Shown here in pieces: positions 1 through 10,536 of a stretch of DNA of 64,000 nt. Below the pieces are notes generated by a model. It was not told where the DNA came from. It saw only the letters and a program-made list of their open reading frames with translations, and ran no database searches. Numbering within the stretch: the stretch's first letter is position 1; the number at the start of each line of letters is the position of its first letter. The position numbers and the translations under genes were made by a program. The DNA comes from Orychophragmus violaceus (taxonomy: Eukaryota; Streptophyta; Magnoliopsida; Brassicales; Brassicaceae): contig CM058237.1 in assembly GCA_030180135.1 (NCBI GenBank), positions 39,391,126-39,455,125 of the forward strand, written 5' to 3'.

Positions 1-268
1 GCGTTAAGTCACTCAAAATCTCATCAGAAACAACAATAAAGATGCATAAACTCAAATACTCCAAGTTCCAAATAGACTGGACTGGCATACTGACTCAAAA
101 GAAACATGAAAATGACTCAAGAAAAGGAAAAAGAAAAACAAACGCAGAATCAGCAACTGTCTAGAAGACTGGAGAGTCTCCATCGTCCGTCTCCTCCGAG
201 TCAACAGCCTCCTCCATCTCCTCCTCCTCTGAGCTCAGATGGACATGTGCTTGAGCTGATGCGCGACG

Positions 269-1659
269 TCATGGCTGTGGGTGGTGTACATGCTGTGAGC
301 GCTGGCAGGACATCTTGTGGACCTTCTTCCAAATTCCTTTGAGTACAGTTGCTGCCCACTTCTGCAACTGCGGTGGTGGCATGTCTTCTGCTGGTCCAGG
401 AAGCTCGGAAAACTCATCTGTGTCATCAGCAGGGACAGCCTCATGCTCAGCAGCAGCTCCAGAAAATGCGCCTCTAAGCTCAGTAGCACGGCGCGGAACA
501 GCTCGGCAGAGATCTACGTTCGGCTGGAAGGAGAGTGAGAGAGGATGATCAGTGATGCATGTGAGCTTAGTCTCTGGGAGAGGAATGAGGCGCTCAACGC
601 CAGATATGTCATGGAATCTCCACCAGAATTGTGCCCCATTGGTGTCTCCCTTGATCCACTGACTGCTCTTCAGATGCGTGAAGTTCATGGTAAGCGTCCT
701 AGTACAAATGCTCATTTGACTCCTATCGAGCCCAAAGTGATCAAAAATGGGAGTTAAAAGACTCCCGATCGACTCCGTCTTTGTTGCCTTCCCAGTGAAA
801 GGCTTCGTCGCCTTCAATGTCTCCAAATGGTGAGCAAAGAGAGCTCCCATGTTAGCATCCAACTCCAAATGAGCATCCTCAAACTCACTGACATCAATGA
901 TCTTGCCAATCCCAATATAGAGCAAGACGAGCTCAGCAATCCTCATCATCCCAGGCTCCATCTTACACAAAATAGTGTTGGAGAATATGCGGACGAGATA
1001 GCGCAAAACCGGATGTCGCACAGCGGTCTGCCTGGTGGTCTGAGAATCATACACTCCTGTGCTAAAGTGTTTCCAAAAGAGCTCCACATCGGACCAGTAC
1101 TTAGGCAAAATGACTCTCTCCTTCGTCCTGTCAAACTCATAGATGTCGCATAGCTCGTGGAGACTAAGCCTGTACCGCCTGCCCTTGGCCATGAATGTCA
1201 GTGTACCCTCAGACCCTTTCCTCACCACATCGTTGGTGTAGTACACACGGACTGTGGCCATAAACTGTCTCACCAGCTCCGGATATAAGTCGTAGTACTT
1301 GGTACAGATCGTACCCAAGCCTACAGTCCACAAGAAGCGCAACACATCTGATCGTATCTTCAGCTTGCCCATTGTGGTCATGTTAGGAAGCCGTGTGGGC
1401 TCGATCTTAACGTCACACCAGGCGTTGTAGAACAAGCTGTCATAGATGTCCCACTGCTCTGAGATATCTTTGTGGATGCATTCTCTCTTCTTCACCTCTA
1501 CTGCAGGTTCGTCATGAAGCAAGTGATCTTGAACATCTTTGCTTCCATTCTAGGCCAAGGCGCTTGGTTCTGAGCATCGCGTTGCTGCGACGAGGAACCA
1601 GAAACATCGGTTGCAGAGGCTCTTCGTGGGCGTTTTCCTTGGTTCAGAGAAGGATCCAT
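269..1659 (-). pseudogene. ATHILA ORF-1 family protein, frameshifted
   Basis: This is the ORF placed after gag-pol in Athila elements; its function is unknown and it is sometimes called env-like. The probable start is the Met at 1659 (MDPSLNQGKRPRR), giving about 50 residues before the frame breaks around 1500-1522. A second frame then runs about 415 residues to 269. The long central block (motifs TVRVYYTND, LHELCDIYEF, RIAELVLLYIGIGKI) matches the ORF-1 family as I know it. The C-terminal third is acidic and low in complexity. I see no signal peptide or membrane segment, which argues against a working envelope protein. Small plus-strand ORFs opposite it are shadows. Confidence 0.8.
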
Positions 1660-2321
1660 CTGCAAAACAAACAAACCAACAAGCAATCGAAAAGAATGAG
1701 GCTCAAGCGCATCAAAATTTCAAAGTCATAATCTCATCCAATTGAGCATATACAATCATCCACAGTACTCATATCAATCATATTCCATCACAAACTCATC
1801 CTAGATATCAATAAATCAATCAAAAATCGAAGCTTTCTATCTATTAACAACTACTGAAAAATGGAGATTCAGAGCCATACCTTCGCAGATCGATTAAATG
1901 GATACTAGAAATGGATAGAGCACGGAAAAAGTGGAATATAGCTTTGAATCGTTGAAAACAGTGAAGAAATGAGATTTGTGGCGATTTGGGAAAATTCTCG
2001 GCGAGAGAGACAAATGAGGAAGACGACTCAGGTCTCGGGTTTTAAGAAAACTTACCTTTGATTTCATCGATGTCGACCGACATTGAGCTGGATGTCGGCC
2101 GACACTCACCTGTTTCAACCAAATCGACCCTGGAAATCGATCTCAGTCGATTATCGTCTAAGCTCGAAAACTTTCTCGAGTCCAATGTCGACCGACATCC
2201 AAGTGGAAGTCGACCGACACTAACTTAACAGTGATACGGATTCTGCATAACTTGACACCAAAACTCCAAAAACAAAAGAAATCAAAATGAAAAACCAAAA
2301 ATCCTAGTATATACAACTTAC
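1660..2321. other. Non-coding interval of element A, two dyad pairs
   Basis: No convincing coding frame. It separates ORF-1 from the post-protease hairpin, where a complete Athila element would carry the rest of pol. Two dyad pairs lie here: 2072-2105 (TGTCGACCGACA then TGTCGGCCGACA) and 2186-2219. Both have 22 bp between dyad centres. Confidence 0.6.
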
Positions 2322-2350
2322 CAGTGGGTTGCCTCCCACTCAGCGCTTGT
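2322..2350 (-). promoter_or_regulatory. Conserved post-ORF hairpin (element A copy)
   Basis: Read on the minus strand it is CAAGCGCTGAGTGGG, then AGGCAA, then CCCACTG: a 7-bp stem with a six-base loop. Nearly the same sequence lies just after the ORF stop in element B (9220-9247) and element C (39301-39328). Its conservation in non-coding sequence of three sibling families suggests an RNA-level role, but the function is inferred. Confidence 0.6.
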
Positions 2351-2517
2351 TTTAAGTCATTAGCTTGACTTTGATGGGAGATTAGACTCCTGGTGGTTTC
2401 GACAGAGGCTGTGAGTGCCTCTTCGAAAGTCTCCTCATCCATGGTGGAGAGTAAGCAGTGTCAGCATGAGCTCGTCCAAGGAACGAGGGATTAGGATCAG
2501 AGTTAAACTTAGGTGCA

Positions 2518-5142
2518 TCAGAATGCAGTCATATCAGTGAAGTTAGTAGGTTTGGGTTCAGGAGATGCGTACCTTTGCTTGGGTGGAGCTCTGATGTGTG
2601 GATCTTTCTGCTTATGAGCATTTGAAAGCTCTGGATATGCTAGAGTGGAATCTTGAGAAACCACCATCTTCCTTTCTCCAGTATCAGACACTGAAGTCTC
2701 ACAGATCTGAGCTTCTTGCTCCAACTCAATGCTAAAGGTTTGACCGTCAATTTTGGGCCTGCGCAGCATATCCATCTCAAAGTGTAGAGGCTCATCTCCC
2801 AGGTGGAGATCGATCATACCATTCCTCACATCAATCTTCGCCCCAGCTGTGGCTAAGAAAGGTCTTCCCAATATCAGAGGATCATCCGGCTCATTATCGT
2901 ACCTTAGCACCACAAAGTCTGTTGGAACTAAATAGTTTCCAACTCTGACTGGGACATCCTCAAGAACTCCTTCCGGAACCTTTCTTGACTGATCAGCTAG
3001 GACCAGAGAGATCCTAGTTTGTGAAAAATATGTCATCCCCAGCCTCTCTGCTACAGAGTATGGCATGAGATTTCCAGCAGCTCCTAAATCACACAAGGAA
3101 TGCTTGAAGCCATTCTTAAAGATAGAACAACTCAACACAAACACACCAGGATCTGATAGCTTCTTGGGGACCTGATTAAGCAACACGTCACTGACTCGCT
3201 TAGGAAGCTCTACCACCCATTCTTTCAATTCCTTATCCATAGGTAGCATTTTCTCCAAGTATCTTTGTATACATGGATGATAGGGTGAAGTATCAGCTTG
3301 TGGATCCTCTTTCAACTTTTTATCCATCACTTCCAGGTGTCTAGCTTCATCAAGCTCGTGTTGAGACTTCATAGATACCTTAGGGGAAGGTATAGGAGGC
3401 TCATGGTCTGTTTCTTTAGCAATAGCACAAGATGTTGGCAAATCTGGTTCCTCACGCTCTTGATGTCGACCGGCGTTGAACGGATGTCAGTCGACATTGA
3501 CTGATTCACCCTTGATGTCGACTCCATAATCGGTCCTGGTCGATTTCCATTCGTCATGAGGACTCGAAATCCTTGTTGTAAGTGGATGTCGACCAACGTC
3601 AGTGGCAATGTCGGTCGACATTGAGATCACAGTCTCGGGTTTTTCACTATCTTCGACGATTTCAGCAGTTTTAATCTCAAAATTCTCTCCTTGATTCGAC
3701 CCATCATCAATCTGAACTGACCAAGCATTGATGTGGGTGTCTATGACATTCTTCCCCTTGACTGAACTTGAAATCTGGTGCACTTGTGTGTCCAGTTGCT
3801 TCATGTGAGTACTCAAATATTCAAATTTCCCATTCAGATCTTCATACACAGCGTCAAGCTTCTTGTTGAAGTCCATAGTGGTCTTTGTCTGACCTTCCAG
3901 CAACTGTTCCATCATAGCTTCCAGCTTACTCTCACGAGCATTGGTAGCAGGAGGTGTCTGATATGAAGATGATCCATAGGTCCTCTAATAGGAGTTGTTC
4001 TGCTGAAAAGGCTTCTGGTAACCAGCATTCTAACCATACCCAGAAGAGTTTTGATTGCTTGTGAAAGCACTCTTCTGTCCACCATTAAAGAACTTATTGC
4101 CTTGCTGATTCCCAAACATGTTTCCTTGGAATCCAGAACCACTGATGTAGTTCAAATCTTCTTCAGTGCAACCTTCTTCAACCTCGAACACTTCAACTTC
4201 CTGAGCATAGTGAACAGATTTCTTACCAGTCAACAAGCTGTGAACACTCTCCAGCTGCTTCTTAATCTCAGCAATCTGCATGTGGTCCATCTTTCCACCA
4301 GATTCTTTCCTCCTCTGATCTGCAGTCTTAGTACTGTTGCTACTCACCAAGTTCTCAATCAATGCTCTGGCCTGCTCGGGAGTCTTTGTGTTGAAGTTGC
4401 CATTGCTGGCAGCATCCAACGCAGACTGGTACCAGAGATCCACACCTCTGAAGAAAATGCCCAGCAGCTGAACTCAAGAGAATCCATGATGAGGAAAATC
4501 TCGTTGGTACATCTTAAACCTTACCCAAGCTGACTTAAGTGGCTCTATAGGTCCCTGAGTGAATGTCAGAAGATCTTGTCTGAGCTTATCTGAGCGAGCA
4601 TCATCATAGAAGTGTCGCAGGAATTCTCTCTTCACACCATCGCAAGTAGTCAACTTCCCAGGTGGAAGTTGCTTCAGCCAAGCAGCAGCCTCTCCAGCGA
4701 GAGAATATGGAAAAAGCTTCAGATAAAGGATGTCATAATCCACCCAGTCATACTTCATTCCAGTGATGAAGGCTTCAAAATCCTCAATGTGGTCCATGGG
4801 TTGCTCATGTGGGAGACCATGGAAGGGGTGCGGCCTCAGCATAGCGTAATAGACAGTCTTGATCTCAAAGTCATTCCTCTCAAAAGGTGGAGGAACAATT
4901 TCTGACCGGTTAGCATAAAACTGATCGGGACGTTTGTAGTCAGCAAGAATCTTCTCAGCAGCAGGTGACTGTCCATTAGCTCCAGCATTGACCATCTGCC
5001 TCTGACCTTGAGGCTGTTCAGGTTCAGGGATTACTCGTCCCTCAGCATCAATCCTTTGCCCCTGATCATTGTAGGTGTTGTTCTGTTGGTCTCTCAGAAC
5101 TCCTCCAGCATCTGGTCTCAAAATCAAACGATTGTTCATCAT
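2518..5142 (-). pseudogene. Athila gag-protease polyprotein with four in-frame stops
   Basis: A single minus-strand frame runs from Met 5142 to 2518, broken only by stops at about 4474, 4030, 3987 and 3484. The first ~220 codons are the retrotransposon gag (capsid-like) domain, with PMDHIEDFEAFITGMKYDWV and a Trp-rich helix (EAAAWLKQLPPGKL). A Gln/Asn-rich linker and a coiled-coil segment (SKLEAMMEQLLEGQTK...LDAVYEDLNGKFE) follow. The aspartic protease spans about 3300-2750, with CDLGAAGNLMP at the active-site position (DLG in place of DTG) and a second block PLILGRPFLATAGAKIDV. The stop contexts fit C-to-T or G-to-A transitions, as expected of methylated, silenced DNA. Pol does not follow. 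Confidence 0.85.
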
Positions 5143-5392
5143 TCTTGTTCTTTGACCCTTTCTGTTCGTTCTCTCGAGTTTAGCAAGCTCCTCAAGTCAG
5201 AGGTTCAAAAGTTCTTCGCTCTAGTTGCTTCGGGTATTTCGACTAGGAATACAATGAATTCAAAACACTGTTTCGAGGTCGATGTCGAGCAACACTAAGG
5301 AGGGTGTCGGTCGACACTGAATGCGTATGTGATTACCTGCAGCAACAAAACAAGCCAAACCGAGAAAAATCAGTAACAAAAGAAATAAAACA
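5143..5392 (-). other. Leader of element A lacking a primer binding site
   Basis: In sister elements B and C an 18-nt tRNA-Asp complement sits six bases inside the LTR. Here the leader runs directly into LTR sequence at about 5393 with no such site, and the outer ~24 bp of the LTR are missing. A deletion of roughly 100 bp is the simplest reading. One dyad pair is present at 5283-5316. Confidence 0.6.
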
Positions 5393-6500
5393 TATTCTAC
5401 TGCAAGTGCACAGATATGCGAATGTAGTACTTAGGGTATCGTATCCACAAGGACTAACGGTCACACGATAGATTATATGTTGTCATGTTAAGCTAAATCA
5501 ATTCAAGAAAGCAGTAAACAAAAGCAAGTAAACAGGAAGGTGTTTTCAATAAGAGAAAGGCGTCAGACTTAGGAAGTTATCGGGAAATATGCAATGCTAG
5601 ACACTTAACTAACCGGATTCAGATTTAAAACAGGTTCAAGAACTAGAAACACAATGATAAACAATCCAACTCTCGCTGAGATTATTTCTTTATCTAGCAA
5701 CCTAGTGATCCAAATCTCTTTGTGATCCTAGAGTTCTAAACAAGCATTAAGAACAGGTTATATCGGTTCACAATTCTCCTAAACCAAATCTCTTTGTGTC
5801 TAGTCAAATTTCTCACACTAAGTTTATTCAGATTATAACTCACACTCTCGTGCTATTGTCAATTATCTCAGATCTAAACCCTAGGTGATCAGTCCAGAAT
5901 TCAGTATTAAGCATAACTTAGGCGATGAACAAACAGATGGTGAATCCTAATAAATCAGTCATCAAACATGCATAAAACCCTTATGAGAATTCCTAAATCT
6001 AATTAGGTTACTACTCAGACATATTATCAGTTAAACAACACATCATTGAATAGAAAACCAAAGATTGAATAGATAAAAGTAAAGGGGTTCGAAATCCTTC
6101 TCTCAAGGTTACAAGTAGCAAGAATCAGCCACTAGCCAAAATCTCTCAATCTCCAAAGAAAGAACAAGTAAGAACAAGATGAAAAGATAGCATAATGAGT
6201 CTGCTCTCAAAAACCTAATTAAAAACCACTAAACACGTTTTGGAGCTAAATTAGAATTAGGGAAACTTCTGGGCAATTCTGCAGTTCTTCAAAATATGTC
6301 TTCAACTCGCGTATAACTTCTACGTTGCTCTCAGTGTCGATCGACATTAAGGTTAGTGTCGGTCGACATCCAGTCGTGGCCGAGACACCAACTTCAGCTC
6401 ATTGCATAAATCACCAGAAACGTCCTATAATCCCATCTTTTGCTCCAAACGCAAGCTTACCTGTAGAAGACTCAATAGACTCGAAAAACCAGGTTAAAGA
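5393..6500 (-). repeat. 5' LTR of element A, main part
   Basis: Similar to the element C LTR (shared tract around CTACTGCAAGTGCACAG at 5397). It is interrupted at 6500 by element B and continues at 11723-11777, ending in the terminal TATCA (TGATA on the minus strand). The combined length of about 1.16 kb compares with 1180-1181 bp in B and C. A dyad pair lies at 6335-6368. Confidence 0.8.
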
Positions 6501-6696
6501 TGATATATCATGGTTTTTACTAGTTTTAGACCATGATATAAGTGTGTTTTAGAGTCTATTTGTGTTTCTTTAGAGTCTTTTACAGGTTTTATTAGGTACA
6601 AGCACATTTGGAGCAGAAGTGGAGATTTTGGAGCTGTTTGGTGCATTTTGGAGATTTGGTCCGAGAGACAGAGTTCATTGTCCAGATTTGAGGATT

Positions 6697-6730
6697 GCGT
6701 CGATCGTTGCACACCTGCATCGATCGATGC
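6697..6730. promoter_or_regulatory. Dyad pair in U3 of the element B LTR
   Basis: GCGTCGATCGTTGC, a six-base spacer, then GCATCGATCGATGC, with dyad centres 20 bp apart. It begins 196 bp from the LTR start and about 107 bp upstream of the TATA-like box. The same offset holds for a different dyad sequence in element C, and nearly so in element A. Confidence 0.55.
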
Positions 6731-6836
6731 ATAGCGCGAATGGGCCAGACTCGGCGGTTTAATGAAGAATGCTGATATTGTAGAAAAGCCCAGAAGTTCT
6801 AGATATTTACACAGAAGCCCAAAACATGTTTTAGAT

Positions 6837-6844
6837 TATATATT
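6837..6844 (+). promoter_or_regulatory. TATA-like box of the element B LTR
   Basis: TATATATT about 336 bp into the LTR, in the position matching the clearer TATAAATA of element C. The 3' LTR copy is at 10873-10880. Promoter use is inferred. Confidence 0.4.
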
Positions 6845-7687
6845 AGGGTTTTTAGCCACTTGTTTAGGCGACGCTTTTACTACGCATTATTTTACTTTTG
6901 AGAGAGAGTTAGAGGCTGATCCTGATCTCGAAAGAGAGAGGATTTTGAACCCCAGTTCTTTATTTGATTTTATAATATTTGGTTTTCTATTCATGATGTT
7001 TTCTGTTCTGATGATCATGTCTGAGTAGATTACCTGTTAGGTTTAGGGATTCTCATTAGGGATTTCATGGAATTATAGGTTAATAAATCTGTAGGGATTC
7101 ATATCTATTAGTTCTTCATCTAGGATTGTTCTTACTGCTTAATTTGAATTAGCTACCCAGATTTATGATGTTTGGTTGATTGATGCAACGACAGTTGGTT
7201 AATTAGCTAGAAAGAACCTAGATGAGCAATTTAATTACTCGCAAAGGAATTTGGTTTAATTAGATTGTGAACATATCGAACTTGGAATTAAAGCTGGTTT
7301 GATTTGTTAGTAATTGCAAAGGAATTTGGATTGCTGCACTTAGACTTAGAGAATTCTCGCAACGACAGTTGGTTAATTCTATATCTGTGTTTGAGTTCTA
7401 GAATAGCTCTTAATTAGATCTCGATTGATTGATTGCCTGTGTTCCTGATTTCCTGAGAACTCCCTAGACTTAACGCTTCGCTTCCTTGTTCACAACTCGC
7501 TTTGTTTACTTTCTGCTGTCTGATTTACTGCTTTCTCATCATATTTGCTTTCTCCCAGTTTAATCTTTTATGTTCTTAATCTATCGTTGACCGGAGTCCC
7601 TGTGGATTCGATACCCTAAGTACTACAACTACATCACTGTGCACTTGCAGTTAGAATAGGGATAAAACTAGACACCTATCAAGTTTT

Positions 7688-7705
7688 TGGCGCCGTTGCC
7701 GGGGA
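7688..7705 (+). other. Primer binding site, tRNA-Asp type (element B)
   Basis: TGGCGCCGTTGCCGGGGA is complementary to the 3' end of plant tRNA-Asp including CCA. This primer is characteristic of the Athila/Tat lineages. It sits six bases inside the 5' LTR and would prime minus-strand cDNA. Confidence 0.92.
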
Positions 7706-7914
7706 CTCTTTTGAGTCTCCGATAGATTTGAACTTAGGGTTTAGACTAGGTTTTTCGTTTTTTTTTTATCACTAATTTTTTTTTCTGTTTCTTGCGTTTC
7801 AGGTACGCCTATAATCGCCCTGCAACGATCGACACAGTCTTGTGTGTCGATCGTTGCATTCTCGAGCTTGCATCGATCGACGCTACTCTACATCGATCGA
7901 CACAGTGCGAAAGA

Positions 7915-9129
7915 ATGATGGGAATGATGGACCGGATGTTGGAAAATCAGCAGAATAACTCGTTCTGCAGAGGCTATGGTTCCTATTCATTCACCAGAGA
8001 TTATGAATATCCATCGTATCAGCCTGTTCCTCCTCACAATACACAGTCTAATAAGCTGATGAGCATGATGGAGCAGTTATTGGAGAAGCAAGAAGAGGAT
8101 TTAAACTACATCAATAGCTCTGGATTTCAAGAAAACAGGTTTGGTAATCAGCAAGGTAATTCTTATCAGATAACCTATAGATCGTCCTCATATCAGACAC
8201 CTCCTGCTGCTAATGCTTATAAGAGCAAGATGGAATCCATGATGGAGCAGTTACTAGAGGATCAGACCAAGACTGCTGTAGACTTCGACAGAAAGTTGGA
8301 TGCTATGCATGAAAATCTGAATGGGAAGTTTGAATCTCTGAGCACACATGTGAAGAAGCTGGATGTTCAAATCCAACAGACATCTCAAGCAATACAAAGG
8401 CATAATGAAGTTGGGAAAGCTGAACAATACAGATCCATCAAAGTTGTGACCTTAAGAGATGAGATTGAGTTCCTAGGTGAAGAAGAGAGCATAATCTCGG
8501 ATTTTCTGGATGAATATTGTCTGTCTGAGACATGCATCGATCGACACGCAGTTCTGACGGCAATTTCAAGTTCTTACGACGAACAAAAATCGACCATGGT
8601 CGACACTGAAGGTCGACATCAATTCAATGTCGACCGACACCACTTCTGCGTCGGTCGACGCGACTGTCGGACAGACCCAATTTCGCCCAAATCTGATGTT
8701 TTTGCTAAGGAACGGGTCTACAAACCTCCAATACCATTCCCAAAAGTTCCTATAAGGTCTAAACATGAGCAGAGTGTAGAGAAGTGCATGGTGGTGGTGG
8801 ATAAGAAGATGATCTCCACTGATGGTTATTTGAAAGAAGCATTTCAGATTGGTGGAACTATAGTATCTGATAGTAGAGAGAAGAAGATGGTGGTTCCTCT
8901 TGAACCTGCTCTAACATCTTCAGTACCTGCAACTGCTCATAAGCAGAAAGCTCCAGGCATCAGATCTGCACCAAAGGTATGGTATAAATCACCTAAGATT
9001 AAACCTCCTGACTGCATTGCTTTGAATGCAGGAAAACGCAGTATCCCACCCAAGCTTCGCTCCCGCCCTGATTCTGTTTACTCTTTCCTTGGGAGATCTC
9101 ATGATCTGACAGCATACACACCACCCTAG
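7915..9129 (+). CDS. Gag-linker (coiled-coil) protein of non-autonomous element B
   Basis: The frame is open from about 7792, but the first ATG is at 7915, giving 404 residues. It aligns with the region of the Athila polyprotein between capsid and protease in element A. Shared motifs are EEDLNYI.SSGFQ.N.FGNQQGN, a Met/Leu/Gln-rich helix (ESMMEQLLEDQTKT), a second helix (FDRKLDAMHENLNGKFESLSTHVKKLD), and the Pro-rich YKPPIPFPK block. The tail (KKMVVPLEPALTSS...THKQKAP-like) matches sequence that follows protease in A, so protease has been excised cleanly. There is no zinc knuckle or enzyme domain. An ORF this long without stops suggests selection or a young age. A role in RNA or particle association is only a guess. 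Confidence 0.7.
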   Translation: MMGMMDRMLENQQNNSFCRGYGSYSFTRDYEYPSYQPVPPHNTQSNKLMSMMEQLLEKQEEDLNYINSSGFQENRFGNQQGNSYQITYRSSSYQTPPAANAYKSKMESMMEQLLEDQTKTAVDFDRKLDAMHENLNGKFESLSTHVKKLDVQIQQTSQAIQRHNEVGKAEQYRSIKVVTLRDEIEFLGEEESIISDFLDEYCLSETCIDRHAVLTAISSSYDEQKSTMVDTEGRHQFNVDRHHFCVGRRDCRTDPISPKSDVFAKERVYKPPIPFPKVPIRSKHEQSVEKCMVVVDKKMISTDGYLKEAFQIGGTIVSDSREKKMVVPLEPALTSSVPATAHKQKAPGIRSAPKVWYKSPKIKPPDCIALNAGKRSIPPKLRSRPDSVYSFLGRSHDLTAYTPP

Positions 9130-9219
9130 ATGAAGAGATATTCACAGAGACATTCAAAGTCTCTGTTGAAACCACCATGAGTCAAATTTCTACCCAATAG
9201 TTAAGCTAATGACTAAAAA

Positions 9220-9247
9220 CAAGCGCTGAGTGGGAGACAACCCACTG
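9220..9247 (+). promoter_or_regulatory. Conserved post-ORF hairpin (element B copy)
   Basis: CAAGCGCTGAGTGGG, then AGACAA, then CCCACTG, beginning 91 bases after the ORF stop. It differs from A and C by one loop base, while both stem arms are unchanged. Confidence 0.6.
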
Positions 9248-10521
9248 TTAGTTTCGTTTTAGTTTTCGTTTTTCAATTTGATTTGGTGTTTTTAATTTTT
9301 CTGTTTTTGTGTGTTCAAAGGCTTGAGAAACAGGCAAAATCGCATTGCATCGATCGACACACCTAGTGCATCGGTCGATGCAGTCGCGATTTACGGTTTA
9401 CCGAATCAATTGAGGTTTAGACATCGGCTATTCACATAACCGCGAGCAAACTTCGCCTTGCATCGATCGACACCCTTGTGGCATCGATCGACACAGGGCG
9501 ACGACAAGTACGTGTTCTGCAACTTTTCAGATTTTTTTGATTTGATTATTTATTCTCACCGACCCTAAGCTTGACACTACTGGGGATAATGTGTTTTAAG
9601 TGTGGGGGAGGAGCTACTGACGCACGCTTTTGTTTTCTTAAGAGTCAGTCCAATTTTCAAAAATTTGTTTTATTGAGTCAAAACCAGTTTAAGTAGGAAA
9701 CAATGATTTTTTGAGAAGATTAACAGCACTTGCAGGAACTTAAGTAACCATTGGGATGAAGTTGCAGATCAATCTTTGACTATTAGAAAACCCAGACACG
9801 GATCAACCTACTGAGGACACCCACATCGCTTCAGGTATCAGAGGATCCTTTTACTGACTTCACCTTAATACTGACTTAATTTCTCACCTAAGGGCTTGGG
9901 ATACCTTGTGTCGGATTCCCTTGTTAGTTCTGACACAGCCTGTAAACCTGTCCTATTTGGTTCCCTTCTCCCCTTCCATAAAATTAAAAAAAAAAGATAA
10001 TAAACTGAGGATGAGTTAGTAACTCCGAAGTGGTCTCTGGGAGTGGTAGCTACAACTATCATCTCCTGTGCATCCATGGAATGTGTCCAAAGTACACCCC
10101 TTAACGGGAAGAGCACTGATAAAAAAAAAAAAATGATACCCAATGCGGAAAAATCAGAATGCTAAGGAAAGGGAAAAGAGAAGAAAGGGACCAAAGAAAT
10201 ATAGTATGGTGGTCTAGAGCTGACAAGGTAAGAGTCCATGTGCCTTTGATCGATACTCCTTAGGTGAGACCGCACTTAAATACTTGCAGAAGTCAGTAGG
10301 GTGAATTTGAATTGCTTGGATTGATTGTGGAGTTTACTTAGGACAGTTGCTAAGTGTGGGGGAAGTATATGTTGGTCATGACGTCTGCAGGTGAAATCTT
10401 TCATGTGGATTACTAAGGGGAATCTGAGTGTTATTGCTTCTACGATGAAAAGAGTTTCTGAAGAGTTTTCAAACCTCTTCACCATTCTAGTTCTTTGTTT
10501 TGCTTGAGGACAAGCAAAGGC
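9248..10521 (+). other. Long 3' non-coding part of element B with internal polypurine tracts
   Basis: No ORF supported. Two dyad pairs lie at 9347-9381 and 9460-9494. Two extra copies of the polypurine-tract sequence TAAGTGTGGGGGA occur at 9597-9610 and 10351-10363, in addition to the functional-position copy before the 3' LTR. Confidence 0.7.
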
Positions 10522-10536
10522 TAAGTGTGGGGGAGT
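10522..10536 (+). other. Polypurine tract of element B
   Basis: TAAGTGTGGGGGAGT immediately upstream of the 3' LTR start at 10537, the expected plus-strand primer position. Confidence 0.85.

Larger units (their letters stand above)
6501..7681 (+). repeat. 5' LTR of element B
   Basis: Begins TGATATATCATGG and ends CACCTATCA, with TG...CA ends as expected of an LTR. It contains a dyad pair at 6697-6730 and a TATA-like TATATATT at 6837-6844. The primer site follows six bases after its end. Confidence 0.92.

Noticed and set aside
235..757. Several plus- and minus-strand ORFs opposite or beside ORF-1
   Set aside because: Shadows of the ATHILA ORF-1 frame in other frames, with biased composition.
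269..1522. ORF-1 of element A as a retroviral envelope gene
   Set aside because: It matches the ATHILA ORF-1 family of unknown function; no signal peptide, membrane anchor or cleavage motif is visible.
7688..7705. tRNA-Asp-like sequence as a tRNA gene
   Set aside because: Only 18 nt complementary to the tRNA 3' end in the primer-site position; no tRNA body around it. The same holds at 40876 and 33719.
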